From an uncultured Flavobacteriaceae bacterium (lineage in GTDB: Bacteria > Bacteroidota > Bacteroidia > Flavobacteriales > Flavobacteriaceae), in assembly GCA_938010765.1 (NCBI GenBank), contig CALLVX010000068.1, forward strand, positions 1 to 64,000: DNA of 64,000 bases, written 5' to 3'. Made by a program: the position numbers and the translations under genes. The notes under the pieces are model-generated. The model had not been told where the DNA came from, searched no databases, and saw only the letters and a list, made by a program, of their open reading frames with translations. Of this stretch, positions 43,178 through 51,710 are shown in pieces (within the stretch, counting starts at the first letter, position 1; every line of letters begins with the position of its first letter).

Positions 43178-44437
43178 TTATTCTCCCATAGCCGCAGCAA
43201 CGGCGGCAGAAAGTCTTTTGTAAGTGCCGTTATTCAATCGTTCTCTAATAGCTGAAAACGCTTCTAAAGTTTGTTGAATATCATCCATGGTATGTGTAGC
43301 TGTCGGAATCATTCTAAGTAAAATCAATCCTTTTGGTATTACTGGGTACACCACTATAGAACAGAATATCCCATAATTTTCACGTAAATCTTTTACCAAA
43401 GCCATTGCCTCGGGAATACTCCCATTCAGGTATACGGGGGTAACACAACTTGTAGTTGTTCCTATATCGAAACCGCGGTCTTTTAAACCATTCTGAAGGG
43501 CATCTACGTTTTCCCACAACTTCGCTTTCAATTCTGGTTGCGTACGCAGCATATCTAGACGTTTCAATGCCCCCTTGACGTAAATCATAGGGAGTGATTT
43601 GGCAAACATCTGTGAACGAAGGTTATATTTCAAATAATCGATAATCTCTTTATCGGCTGCCAAAAATGCCCCGATACTAGCCATTGATTTTGCAAATGTG
43701 GCAAAATATACATCAATATCGTCTTGAATGCCTTGCTCTTCCCCTGCCCCGGCACCGGTTTTACCCAAGGTTCCAAAACCATGGGCATCATCGACCAACA
43801 AACGAAAATTGTATTTCTTTTTAAGTGCAACTATCTCTCTTAACTTTCCTTGCTCACCACGCATACCGAAAACACCTTCGGAAATAACTAAAATTCCTCC
43901 TCCGGTGGTCTCCGCCATTCTAGTAGCACGTTCCAAGTTCTTCTCCAAGCTTTCAATATCATTGTGCTTAAACGTAAAACGTTTTCCCATGTGCAGGCGC
44001 ACACCATCTATTATACAGGCGTGTGAATCAACATCATAGACAATTATATCATCTTTTGAAACAAGTGCGTCAATGGCAGACATAATGCCTTGATATCCAA
44101 AATTCAAAAGATATGCAGATTCTTTACTAACGAAGGTGGCTAGTTCTTGCTCTAGCTGTTCATGATACTTTGTATGACCACTCATCATTCGTGCTCCCAT
44201 CGGGTAGGCAGCTCCATACTCGGCAGCTACTTCACTATCTATCTTTTTAATCTCGGGTAAATTGGCCATCCCAAGGTAATCGTTGATACTCCAAGTAATG
44301 ACTTCCTTTCCCTGAAACTGCATTCTGTTCGAAATAGGGCCTTCTAATTGAGGAAAAACAAAATACCCCTCTGCTTGTGAGGCCCATTTTCCCAATGGCC
44401 CTTTATTCTCAATGATTCTATCGAAAAGATCTCTCAT
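43178..44437 (-). CDS. Alpha-oxoamine synthase, candidate cysteate acyltransferase
   Basis: This 419-aa PLP enzyme of the AOS family (serine palmitoyltransferase/KBL/BioF) condenses an amino acid with an acyl thioester. Visible motifs are TWSINDYLGMANLP, DSHACIIDG, VDDAHGFGTLGKTGAGAGE and the PLP lysine in TFAKSMASIG. The neighbouring cysteine-synthase-like gene (44585-45625) suggests it may be the cysteate fatty acyltransferase of sulfonolipid synthesis. Serine palmitoyltransferase is the main alternative. A terminator between the two genes means they are probably separate transcripts. Confidence 0.78.
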   Translation of the reverse strand: MRDLFDRIIENKGPLGKWASQAEGYFVFPQLEGPISNRMQFQGKEVITWSINDYLGMANLPEIKKIDSEVAAEYGAAYPMGARMMSGHTKYHEQLEQELATFVSKESAYLLNFGYQGIMSAIDALVSKDDIIVYDVDSHACIIDGVRLHMGKRFTFKHNDIESLEKNLERATRMAETTGGGILVISEGVFGMRGEQGKLREIVALKKKYNFRLLVDDAHGFGTLGKTGAGAGEEQGIQDDIDVYFATFAKSMASIGAFLAADKEIIDYLKYNLRSQMFAKSLPMIYVKGALKRLDMLRTQPELKAKLWENVDALQNGLKDRGFDIGTTTSCVTPVYLNGSIPEAMALVKDLRENYGIFCSIVVYPVIPKGLILLRMIPTATHTMDDIQQTLEAFSAIRERLNNGTYKRLSAAVAAAMGE

Positions 44438-44530
44438 TTGGCGCTTTTAATTTGTGCAAAAATAGCTAATTTTTGGGTAGCTACACTAGTGATTATCCTT
44501 AGTTTTTAAACAGTTTTCTGTAAACAAGAA

Positions 44531-44561
44531 AAAAGCAATGATTTATGTAATCATTGCTTTT
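44531..44561 (-). terminator. Strong terminator between 44585 and 44437 genes
   Basis: A perfect 13-bp stem (AAAAGCAATGATT with AATCATTGCTTTT) has a 5-nt loop and minus-strand T-tract TTTTTTCTTG. It ends the cysteine-synthase-like transcript 24 bp after its stop. Confidence 0.85.
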
Positions 44562-44584
44562 CCCATATATTTTTAACACGCGTT

Positions 44585-45625
44585 TTACCGAACTACCTGT
44601 ATTTTAGGTGTTTCTTCAACTGTGCCATTTGAAAGGAAACCTTGCGCCTCCATCCAATCGTCACTATAAATTTTACTCATATATCGAGAGCCGTGATCCG
44701 GAAAAATAATGACCACTTTGCTCTTTTCATCAAATTTGTTTTGTGCATTCAGTTGCTTTACCGCCTGCATAGCCGCACCGCAGGTGTACCCCGCAAAAAT
44801 ACCCTCCTTTTTAGATATTTCCCTTGCCATATGGGCACTATCCTCATCGGTTACTTTAATAAATTGGTCTATGATATCAAAGTTGGTAGCAGAAGGAATC
44901 AAGTTTTTGCCCAGGCCTTCAATTCGATAGGGATAAATTTCATCCGAATCAAATTCTCCCGTCTCATGGTATTTTTTAAGAACACTTCCAAAAGCATCGA
45001 CCCCAATTACTTTTATTTCCGGGTTCTGTTCTTTCAAATAACTTGCAGTACCAGAAATAGTTCCTCCTGTACCACTACATGCAATCAGATGTGTAATCGT
45101 ACCGCTCGTTTTCTTCCAAATCTCGGGACCCGTAGATTTATAATGGGCCTCTGTGTTCAATTCGTTGAAATACTGATTGATATAAATGCTCCCCTTCGTT
45201 TCTTCATGCAGGCGTTTTGCTACCTGATAATAAGATCTAGGGTCGTCTGCACTAACATGCGCAGGGCAAACATATACTTTCGCGCCCATCGCACGTAGCA
45301 TATCTATCTTGTCGGGGCTCGATTTTGAACTAACAGCTAAGATACATTCATACCCTTTAATGATGCTCACCATGGCAATACTAAAACCTGTATTTCCTGA
45401 AGTAGTTTCTATAATGGTATCCCCAGGAGACAGAATTCCTTTTTGCTCGGCGGCTTCTATTATATGAAGTGCTATACGATCTTTAGAGGAATGGCCAGGG
45501 TTTAAAGCTTCTATTTTTGCATAGAAATCACCCTTAAATCCGTCAACAATTTTATTTAAACGTACCAAGGGCGTATCGCCTATTAATCCTAATATATTGT
45601 CGTGTGCCTGTATTTTGTTTCGCAT
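44585..45625 (-). CDS. Cysteine-synthase-family PLP enzyme, candidate cysteate synthase
   Basis: This 346-aa fold-type II PLP enzyme of the cysteine synthase/cystathionine beta-synthase group has the PLP lysine in [13 protein letters not shown] (usually NPGGSVKDR), the TTSGNTGFS substrate loop and the SGTGGTISG phosphate loop. It has no regulatory CBS domains. By position next to the oxoamine synthase, it could make cysteate from O-phosphoserine and sulfite for sulfonolipids. An ordinary cysteine or cystathionine synthase is equally compatible with the motifs. Confidence 0.82.
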   Translation of the reverse strand: MRNKIQAHDNILGLIGDTPLVRLNKIVDGFKGDFYAKIEALNPGHSSKDRIALHIIEAAEQKGILSPGDTIIETTSGNTGFSIAMVSIIKGYECILAVSSKSSPDKIDMLRAMGAKVYVCPAHVSADDPRSYYQVAKRLHEETKGSIYINQYFNELNTEAHYKSTGPEIWKKTSGTITHLIACSGTGGTISGTASYLKEQNPEIKVIGVDAFGSVLKKYHETGEFDSDEIYPYRIEGLGKNLIPSATNFDIIDQFIKVTDEDSAHMAREISKKEGIFAGYTCGAAMQAVKQLNAQNKFDEKSKVVIIFPDHGSRYMSKIYSDDWMEAQGFLSNGTVEETPKIQVVR

Positions 45626-45691
45626 TTAAGTTGTTTTCGTTAACTTTTATATCAACAAAATTTACTGCACAAAATTACTGTTTTTTTTGGA

Positions 45692-47752
45692 TTAGTCTGT
45701 TTTTCCTTCCAAATCAAGTAGAAAAGCATACTCTTTTGCTACTTCTTTGAGTGATTCAAACCGTCCTGAAGCCCCGCCATGACCAGCTTCCATATTAATA
45801 TCGAGCAGTAACAAATTACTATCGGTCTTTAGCTCTCGTAACTTGGCCACCCATTTGGCCGGTTCAAAGTACTGAACTTGTGAATCGTGCAGCCCCGTCG
45901 TTATCAACATATTCGGATACTCCTGAGCCTGTACGTTGTCATAGGGCGAATAGGATTTCATATAGTCATAGTAGCTTTTTTCGTTTGGATTCCCCCATTC
46001 GTCGTACTCTCCGGTAGTAAGTGGTATCGAATCGTCTAACATGGTAGTAACCACATCAACAAAAGGAACTTGTGCAACGATACCATTGTAAAGCTTCGGC
46101 GCCATATTGATTACCGCACCCATCAACAGTCCTCCTGCAGAGCCACCCATGGCATACAGATGCTGTTCATTGGTATACCCTTCCTCTATTAAAAATTTGG
46201 AACAGTCAACAAAGTCGGTGAAGGTATTTTTCTTGTTAAGTAATTTTCCATCTTCGTACCAGGGTCTTCCTAAATATTGCCCTCCTCGAATGTGTGCTAT
46301 TGCAAATACAAACCCACGATCTAAGAGGCTTAGCCGTACCGTTGAGAAATAGGGGTCTATTGTGGCGCCGTAAGAGCCATAGGCGTATTGCAAAATAGGT
46401 GGACAATCTGTGCCGAGCAAGGTTTTTTTGTGGTAGACCAAAGACATAGGCACTTTAATACCATCACGGGCGGTTGCCCAAACACGTTTTTCAATATAAT
46501 TACCTTTATCGAATTTACCCCCTAAGACCTCTTGTTCTTTTTTTATTTCTTTGTCACGCGTATTCATATCGAAATCAATGGTAGAACTTGGGGTGGTCAT
46601 CGAATTGTAACCATATCTCAAAACCTCCGTATCGAAATCCGGATTGGTACCTACGTAGGCGGTATATGTTTCGCTATCAAAAGGAAGGTAATAACTATCC
46701 GTACCGTCCCATCGAATTATTTTAAGTTTATTGAGGCCGTTATGTCGCTCTGAAAGCACATAAAAATCCTTGAAAATATCAATATCTTCTAAGAGAACAT
46801 CTTCTCGATGTGGAATAAAGGATGACCAAAATTCAGAACTTGTTAAGCCTTCCTTGGTCTTCATTAGTTTGAAATTCGTAGCGCCATCTTTGTTGGTAAG
46901 TATATAAAAATCCTCTCCGTAATGGGCAATCGAATACTCGAGTCCTCTTTCGCGGGCCGAAAATATCTCAAACTTACCATTTGGATTGTTCGCCGGCAAT
47001 ACCTGGTATTCAGAGGTCAACGTACTATACGAACCTATGATAATGAATTTTTTCGATTTTGTTTTGTAAACATAAGTGCCAAAAGTATCGTCTTTCTCGT
47101 GAAATATGAGCTTATCATCTTTTTCCGTTGTACCTAGAATGTGCTTATACACTTTATCGGCACGTAATGTTACAGGGTCTTTTTTTGTGTAGAAAAGGGT
47201 TTTGTTGTCATTGGCCCAAACTGCTCCCCCGGTTGTGTTCTCGATCGTATCATTGTAGGTTTCACCTGTTTTCAGGTTTTTCACTCTCAAAGTATACTGC
47301 CTTCTTGAAACTGTATCCACACCAAATGCTGCCAATTCATTATTTGGGCTTATTGAAAGACCACCTAAATTGAAAAAATCATGTCCCTCCGCCATTTCAT
47401 TCCCATCAAAGATGATTTCCTCTTGCGCCTCTAGGCTTTCCTTTTTACGACCGTAAATGGGGTACTGCTGCCCCGTTTCGAAGCGAGTAATATACCAATA
47501 TCCATTGTTTTTATAGGGCACTGAGGAATCATCTTCTTTTATTCGTCCCTTCATTTCCTTGAACAAAACTTCTTGAAAGTTCTTGGTATGATCAGAAAGT
47601 GCCGCATAGTAGGCATTTTCTTCTTCCAAATGGGCTATCACCTCAGCATCTTCACGATTGTTCATCCAATAGTAATCATCAATGCGGATATCTCCGTGCA
47701 TTTCTAATGTTTTAGGTTCTTTCTTGGCTACCGGGGCTTTCAAATGGGTCAT
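45692..47752 (-). CDS. S9 family prolyl oligopeptidase (oligopeptidase B-like)
   Basis: This 686-aa enzyme has an N-terminal beta-propeller of about 390 aa and a C-terminal alpha/beta-hydrolase domain. The nucleophile elbow is GGSAGGLLMG, with the Asp in TTGLHDSQVQYFEPAKW and the His in EAGHGGASGR. It has no signal peptide and is likely cytoplasmic. It cleaves short peptides after basic residues or proline; specificity is unclear. Confidence 0.92.
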   Translation of the reverse strand: MTHLKAPVAKKEPKTLEMHGDIRIDDYYWMNNREDAEVIAHLEEENAYYAALSDHTKNFQEVLFKEMKGRIKEDDSSVPYKNNGYWYITRFETGQQYPIYGRKKESLEAQEEIIFDGNEMAEGHDFFNLGGLSISPNNELAAFGVDTVSRRQYTLRVKNLKTGETYNDTIENTTGGAVWANDNKTLFYTKKDPVTLRADKVYKHILGTTEKDDKLIFHEKDDTFGTYVYKTKSKKFIIIGSYSTLTSEYQVLPANNPNGKFEIFSARERGLEYSIAHYGEDFYILTNKDGATNFKLMKTKEGLTSSEFWSSFIPHREDVLLEDIDIFKDFYVLSERHNGLNKLKIIRWDGTDSYYLPFDSETYTAYVGTNPDFDTEVLRYGYNSMTTPSSTIDFDMNTRDKEIKKEQEVLGGKFDKGNYIEKRVWATARDGIKVPMSLVYHKKTLLGTDCPPILQYAYGSYGATIDPYFSTVRLSLLDRGFVFAIAHIRGGQYLGRPWYEDGKLLNKKNTFTDFVDCSKFLIEEGYTNEQHLYAMGGSAGGLLMGAVINMAPKLYNGIVAQVPFVDVVTTMLDDSIPLTTGEYDEWGNPNEKSYYDYMKSYSPYDNVQAQEYPNMLITTGLHDSQVQYFEPAKWVAKLRELKTDSNLLLLDINMEAGHGGASGRFESLKEVAKEYAFLLDLEGKTD

Positions 47753-47890
47753 CGAACTAGATTATTTACAGGAAACCGCAAAAGTAAGGCATCCGCTACT
47801 AACTGGTATCGTTTTTTACACCAGTATTACAAAAATGTAAGTATCCAAACATTTCACTAATTTTGTGGTACTTAATCTAAAATAGATACT

Positions 47891-48217
47891 ATGTTCGGAG
47901 ACATGATGGGAATGATGGGCAAACTAAAGGAAACCCAGGCAAAGGTAGAAGCTACCAAAAAACGTTTGGATTCGGTTAGCCTAGAAGAAAAATCGGCGGA
48001 CGGCCTACTATCAGTAACTATCACCGCCAATCGCATTTTAAAGGAGATAATGATTCATGAGGAATTGCTAGCAGATAAAGAGCAATTGGAAGACTACCTT
48101 GTACTAACAATTAACAAGGCCATTGCACAAGCGACCAAAGTAAATGAAACAGAGTTGGCTGCGGTTGCCAAAGAAGGAATGCCCAATATACCCGGAATGG
48201 ATTCGTTATTCAAGTAA
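47891..48217 (+). CDS. YbaB/EbfC family nucleoid-associated protein
   Basis: This 108-aa protein starts [20 protein letters not shown]. The middle helical-beta pattern ([20 protein letters not shown]) and the end [10 protein letters not shown] match YbaB/EbfC, a dimeric DNA-binding protein. A TAATTTTG box at 47858-47865 fits a -7 element. Confidence 0.9.
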   Translation: MFGDMMGMMGKLKETQAKVEATKKRLDSVSLEEKSADGLLSVTITANRILKEIMIHEELLADKEQLEDYLVLTINKAIAQATKVNETELAAVAKEGMPNIPGMDSLFK

Positions 48218-48432
48218 ACAAGCAGTGCTGACTTGTTTTGTTTAAAGAACAAAAAAGGCAAGCTTTTTGGTATGATGATACTATTATCTGTATTGTAGAT
48301 AGATAGGTTTTAATTAATTTTCGATTGTTGTAATACTATTTATTTCGAAATTTATGGACATGGTATTATCTAAATAAAGCAATCTAAAACAAAAAGGTAT
48401 TGCCTTACATTAAAAAAAACAACTAGTTACCG

Positions 48433-48885
48433 ATGAGAAAATGGCTTATTATCTTATTCCTACCCTTATGTATTGTAGCGCAAACTGCAACGTCCCAAGA
48501 TGGGGCAGGTTGGTTAAAAGACTATGAAACTGCTTTGGCCGATGCTAAGGAAAACAATACGAATGTACTGCTCTATTTTACGGGAAGTGATTGGTGTGCT
48601 CCTTGTAAGATGTTGAAAAAAGACCTCTTTGATACTGCAGATTTCCAGAGCATTTCGGATAATTATGCTCTGTTATACATTGATATTCCTAGAAATATGG
48701 ATTTGCTTTCCCCAAATCAGGCAGAACACAATCATAAAGTCTTAGCAAAACATAACAAGAAAGGTGTTTTTCCTTTGTTCGTTATCCTAAACCCCAAAGG
48801 TAAGGCACTCGATGAATATTCAGGTTATAGCATGACGGGTGATGTGCAGTATCATATGGCCTTGTTCAGCAAGTATAAAAATTAA
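48433..48885 (+). CDS. Periplasmic thioredoxin-family protein
   Basis: This 150-aa protein has a signal peptide (MRKWLIILFLPLCIVAQTAT) and a thioredoxin fold with active site WCAPC (GSDWCAPCKMLKKDLFD). The cis-Pro is in VFPLFVIL. It likely acts as a periplasmic thiol-disulfide reductase or disulfide isomerase; its partner is unknown. Confidence 0.87.
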   Translation: MRKWLIILFLPLCIVAQTATSQDGAGWLKDYETALADAKENNTNVLLYFTGSDWCAPCKMLKKDLFDTADFQSISDNYALLYIDIPRNMDLLSPNQAEHNHKVLAKHNKKGVFPLFVILNPKGKALDEYSGYSMTGDVQYHMALFSKYKN

Positions 48886-48922
48886 AAAAAGGGCTTTCCA
48901 TTTTTCGAAAAACCCTTTGATC
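48886..48922 (-). terminator. Terminator between thioredoxin and OmpA genes
   Basis: AAAGGG...TTT pairs with AAA...CCCTTT; on the minus strand a TTTTTTTAATTTTT tract follows. It best serves the OmpA-family gene. Confidence 0.6.
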
Positions 48923-48945
48923 TTAGGATGGTAAATTGAATGTAA

Positions 48946-50046
48946 TTAGTTGTTTATCAATCTGAACTCTGTTCTTCTATTGACCGCGTGCTCTCTTTCG
49001 GTACATGAAACTCCTTCTCTACATCTGTTTTTCACTTTTGTTTCACCATAACCGTTGGCCACCAATAAGCTAGAGTTGATACCCTTGCTAATCAAGTAAT
49101 CAGCAACAGCTTTGGCTCTTCTTTCTGATAGGTCTTGGTTTGGAGACGATTTTCCACGAACATCTGTATGCGAAGCTATTTCCAATTTTACTCCCGGGTT
49201 TTGGGCTAAAACTGGCATCAACCGAGAATCGATAATACTTTTTGCCTGAGAAGTTAAGGTCGCACTTCCTAAATTCCAATTGATGGGAAGCGCTTGATAC
49301 TCGACCAAAGAACATTCTACTTCTTTCCAAGTTGTAAGTCCGCCTTTTTCCTTTAGAACTTCTTTTGTGATTGTTTTGGTTACCGCCGGCACAGTCTCTT
49401 CTGTTGAATAGGCATCTTGATCCAATACGGTCTTGGTAATTTCCTTGTATTGTGCAGGAATAACTTCTTCCTCAACACGTGCCGCTTCCAAAAGTACCTG
49501 TTTGGTATATGAAGCATTTTTTGATCCTATTGGAGTTTTACTTGTGTTGGCATCACTGGCCAAAGTAGTTGTTTCAATAGTGGTGAATTCGGCAGGATAC
49601 CCCTTATAACACCAGTACCTACAATCATCGGGGTTTCCCGAGGCACAGTCAGGTGCTACAGCACCTAATTCCCACTGCGCATAGGCAGGCTTAATCTCAA
49701 TCGTTTCGGAACCAGAACCAAAAGTGGCAGGCGTAATAGAGAGTGTGTTTCCTCCTTCTTTTGAAACGTAAGTTACAGTTTCGGTGCCCCATTTTTCAGG
49801 AATTACTCTTAGTTTTTTACCTTCTGCCTTAATCATAACCCGTTCCGTAACGGTTTTAAATGTGGCCGGTACTCTTTTTAAAACCTTATAAGCAGGTTTT
49901 ACCGTGAGCGTTACTGTCTCATTTACATAGACGTCGGGAGTGGTACAGCGCACATAGCATTTACCGGGTTCAGGGTTAGTGGGCAAATCTTGCGCATAGT
50001 TAGCAGATGCCACAAAAAGGGCGCATAGAAATAATACTCTTTTCAT
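48946..50046 (-). CDS. OmpA family outer membrane protein
   Basis: This 366-aa protein has a signal peptide (MKRVLFLCALFVASANYAQ) and a C-terminal OmpA domain at about 245-366 (LEIASHTDVRGKSSPNQDLS, then ERRAKAVADYL). The middle 200 aa contain repeated blocks ending in KTVTERVMIKAEGK and ITKTVLDQDAYSTEE with many Thr and Val, which may form an extended, repeat-like stalk. It probably anchors the outer membrane to peptidoglycan. A disulfide is possible in the last third (CREGVSCTE). Confidence 0.9.
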   Translation of the reverse strand: MKRVLFLCALFVASANYAQDLPTNPEPGKCYVRCTTPDVYVNETVTLTVKPAYKVLKRVPATFKTVTERVMIKAEGKKLRVIPEKWGTETVTYVSKEGGNTLSITPATFGSGSETIEIKPAYAQWELGAVAPDCASGNPDDCRYWCYKGYPAEFTTIETTTLASDANTSKTPIGSKNASYTKQVLLEAARVEEEVIPAQYKEITKTVLDQDAYSTEETVPAVTKTITKEVLKEKGGLTTWKEVECSLVEYQALPINWNLGSATLTSQAKSIIDSRLMPVLAQNPGVKLEIASHTDVRGKSSPNQDLSERRAKAVADYLISKGINSSLLVANGYGETKVKNRCREGVSCTEREHAVNRRTEFRLINN

Positions 50047-50272
50047 AATAATGGAAGTGTTTAAAAATTATAGTTAAAGTTAATGTGCATCGAAGATAGG
50101 AAACATTAGGATAATTAACATAATTTTAGCACTATAATTTCAGTATTTGAAAGGCGATTATTAATAAACAAAGTGAAATCGGGCCTATACTAAAGAAGAA
50201 TTCCAAAACTTCTTGATAACTATCTTATACTAGTTAGAAAGTGAATATCTTTAAGAACCAAAGAAATATCTG

Positions 50273-50581
50273 ATGATAGAAATATTCAAAGAAATGGACA
50301 ATACGTATCGATTTCAGCTAAAAAGTGCCAACGGACAAGGTATTTTTAGCAGTGTCCCGTTTGCCAATGAGGAAGAGATAGCGCGTGTCATTGCAGAACT
50401 AAGGCCTCTAGTACATAAAACGGCAGTCTTTGAACGCAAAACAGATTATGAGGGCAAATTTTTATTCAATCTAAAAAGTTCGAGTGGCGATACTATAGGT
50501 AATAGTCGTTTATTCGATTCTGAGGCGGGCATGGAAAATGGTATCAAAAATTTAAAAAAACAAATTACGGCGCTCCCTTAG
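50273..50581 (+). CDS. YegP family protein (two DUF1508 repeats)
   Basis: This 102-aa protein consists of two copies of a beta-sheet repeat of about 50 aa: YRFQLKSANGQGIFSSVPFA and FLFNLKSSSGDTIGNSRLFD, each followed by a short helix. YegP-type proteins are common and uncharacterised. It is convergent with the threonine aldolase gene, with a 9-bp gap between stops. Confidence 0.85.
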   Translation: MIEIFKEMDNTYRFQLKSANGQGIFSSVPFANEEEIARVIAELRPLVHKTAVFERKTDYEGKFLFNLKSSSGDTIGNSRLFDSEAGMENGIKNLKKQITALP

Positions 50582-50590
50582 CTTGTAGAT

Positions 50591-51619
50591 TTATAACCCT
50601 TTCAAGATGTCTAAGAAAGCCTCATGCTGTGCATCTGTATAATCTAAATGCGTTACTATTCGTAATTTACCCTGCCCCATACCTATCAAATGAATCTGCT
50701 TTTTCACCAATTTCTCCACAAACGAGGAAGCCGCCATTTTTAGCTCATCAATTTCAAAAATGATAATATTTGTCTCAATCGGTTCTACTTTTTTGATATA
50801 GGGCAATTGTTCTAAAACCACTCCTATTTCAGTCGCTTTTCGATGATCTTCCACCAAGCGGTTTAACTGATGGTCAAGTGCATAGGTACCCGCAGCGGCC
50901 AAAAAACCCGCTTGACGCATACCCCCGCCTAACACTTTACGCACCCGTAGTGCATCTCCGATCAAGGTTTTACTCCCCAACAGCACAGAACCTACCGGAC
51001 AGCCCAAGCCCTTGCTCAGACAAACGCTTATGGTATCGAATAAAGTTCCATATTGTTGTGGGGACTCCCCCTTTTTAACCAAGGCGTTCCACAACCGTGC
51101 TCCATCCAAATGATACGCCAAGCCGTGCTTTTTGCATACGGCTTTAATCTTTTTAAGCTCCTCAAAATCCCAACAAGCTCCTCCTCCTTTATTGGTCGTA
51201 TTCTCAATACAAACTAAGGCCGTCGAGGGACTGTGGTAAAAATCTGGTGGATTGATCGCCACTTCTATCTGTTCCGCGGTCATCATACCTCGGTGCCCAT
51301 CTATCAATTTACAAGAAACACCACTATTAAAGCTCACACCCCCACCCTCATAGTTATATACGTGGGCATATTTGTCACAAATTAGCTGTTGCCCAGGCTG
51401 TGTATGCAAGTTAATGGCGGCCTGATTGGTCATGGTACCTGATGGAAAATAAAGTGCAGCTTCCATTCCGAACATTTTTGCAACCTTGTCTTCCAAGGCA
51501 TTGACAGAAGGATCTGCCTTAAATACATCGTCACCTACCTTGGCATTCATCATTGCATCAAGCATTCCTTTGGTAGGTTTGGTAACCGTATCACTAATTA
51601 AATTAATTTCTATACTCAT
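50591..51619 (-). CDS. ltaE: Low-specificity L-threonine aldolase
   Basis: This 342-aa PLP enzyme cleaves L-threonine to glycine and acetaldehyde. Motifs are LISDTVTKPTKGML, GDDVFKADPSVNALED, LDGARLWNA and the PLP lysine in VCLSKGLGCPVGS. Length is normal. Confidence 0.93.
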   Translation of the reverse strand: MSIEINLISDTVTKPTKGMLDAMMNAKVGDDVFKADPSVNALEDKVAKMFGMEAALYFPSGTMTNQAAINLHTQPGQQLICDKYAHVYNYEGGGVSFNSGVSCKLIDGHRGMMTAEQIEVAINPPDFYHSPSTALVCIENTTNKGGGACWDFEELKKIKAVCKKHGLAYHLDGARLWNALVKKGESPQQYGTLFDTISVCLSKGLGCPVGSVLLGSKTLIGDALRVRKVLGGGMRQAGFLAAAGTYALDHQLNRLVEDHRKATEIGVVLEQLPYIKKVEPIETNIIIFEIDELKMAASSFVEKLVKKQIHLIGMGQGKLRIVTHLDYTDAQHEAFLDILKGL

Positions 51620-51710
51620 TCAGGTACTCTTTATGCGGGTTCTGCTACAAACGTGCTATCCAAAAAATTTAAAAAAAGAATGACTTCACAATTAGACAAT
51701 TCACCGGTGT

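Noticed and set aside
44642-45298. 218-aa plus-strand frame
   Set aside because: It lies wholly antisense within the cysteine-synthase-like gene, which has clear catalytic motifs.
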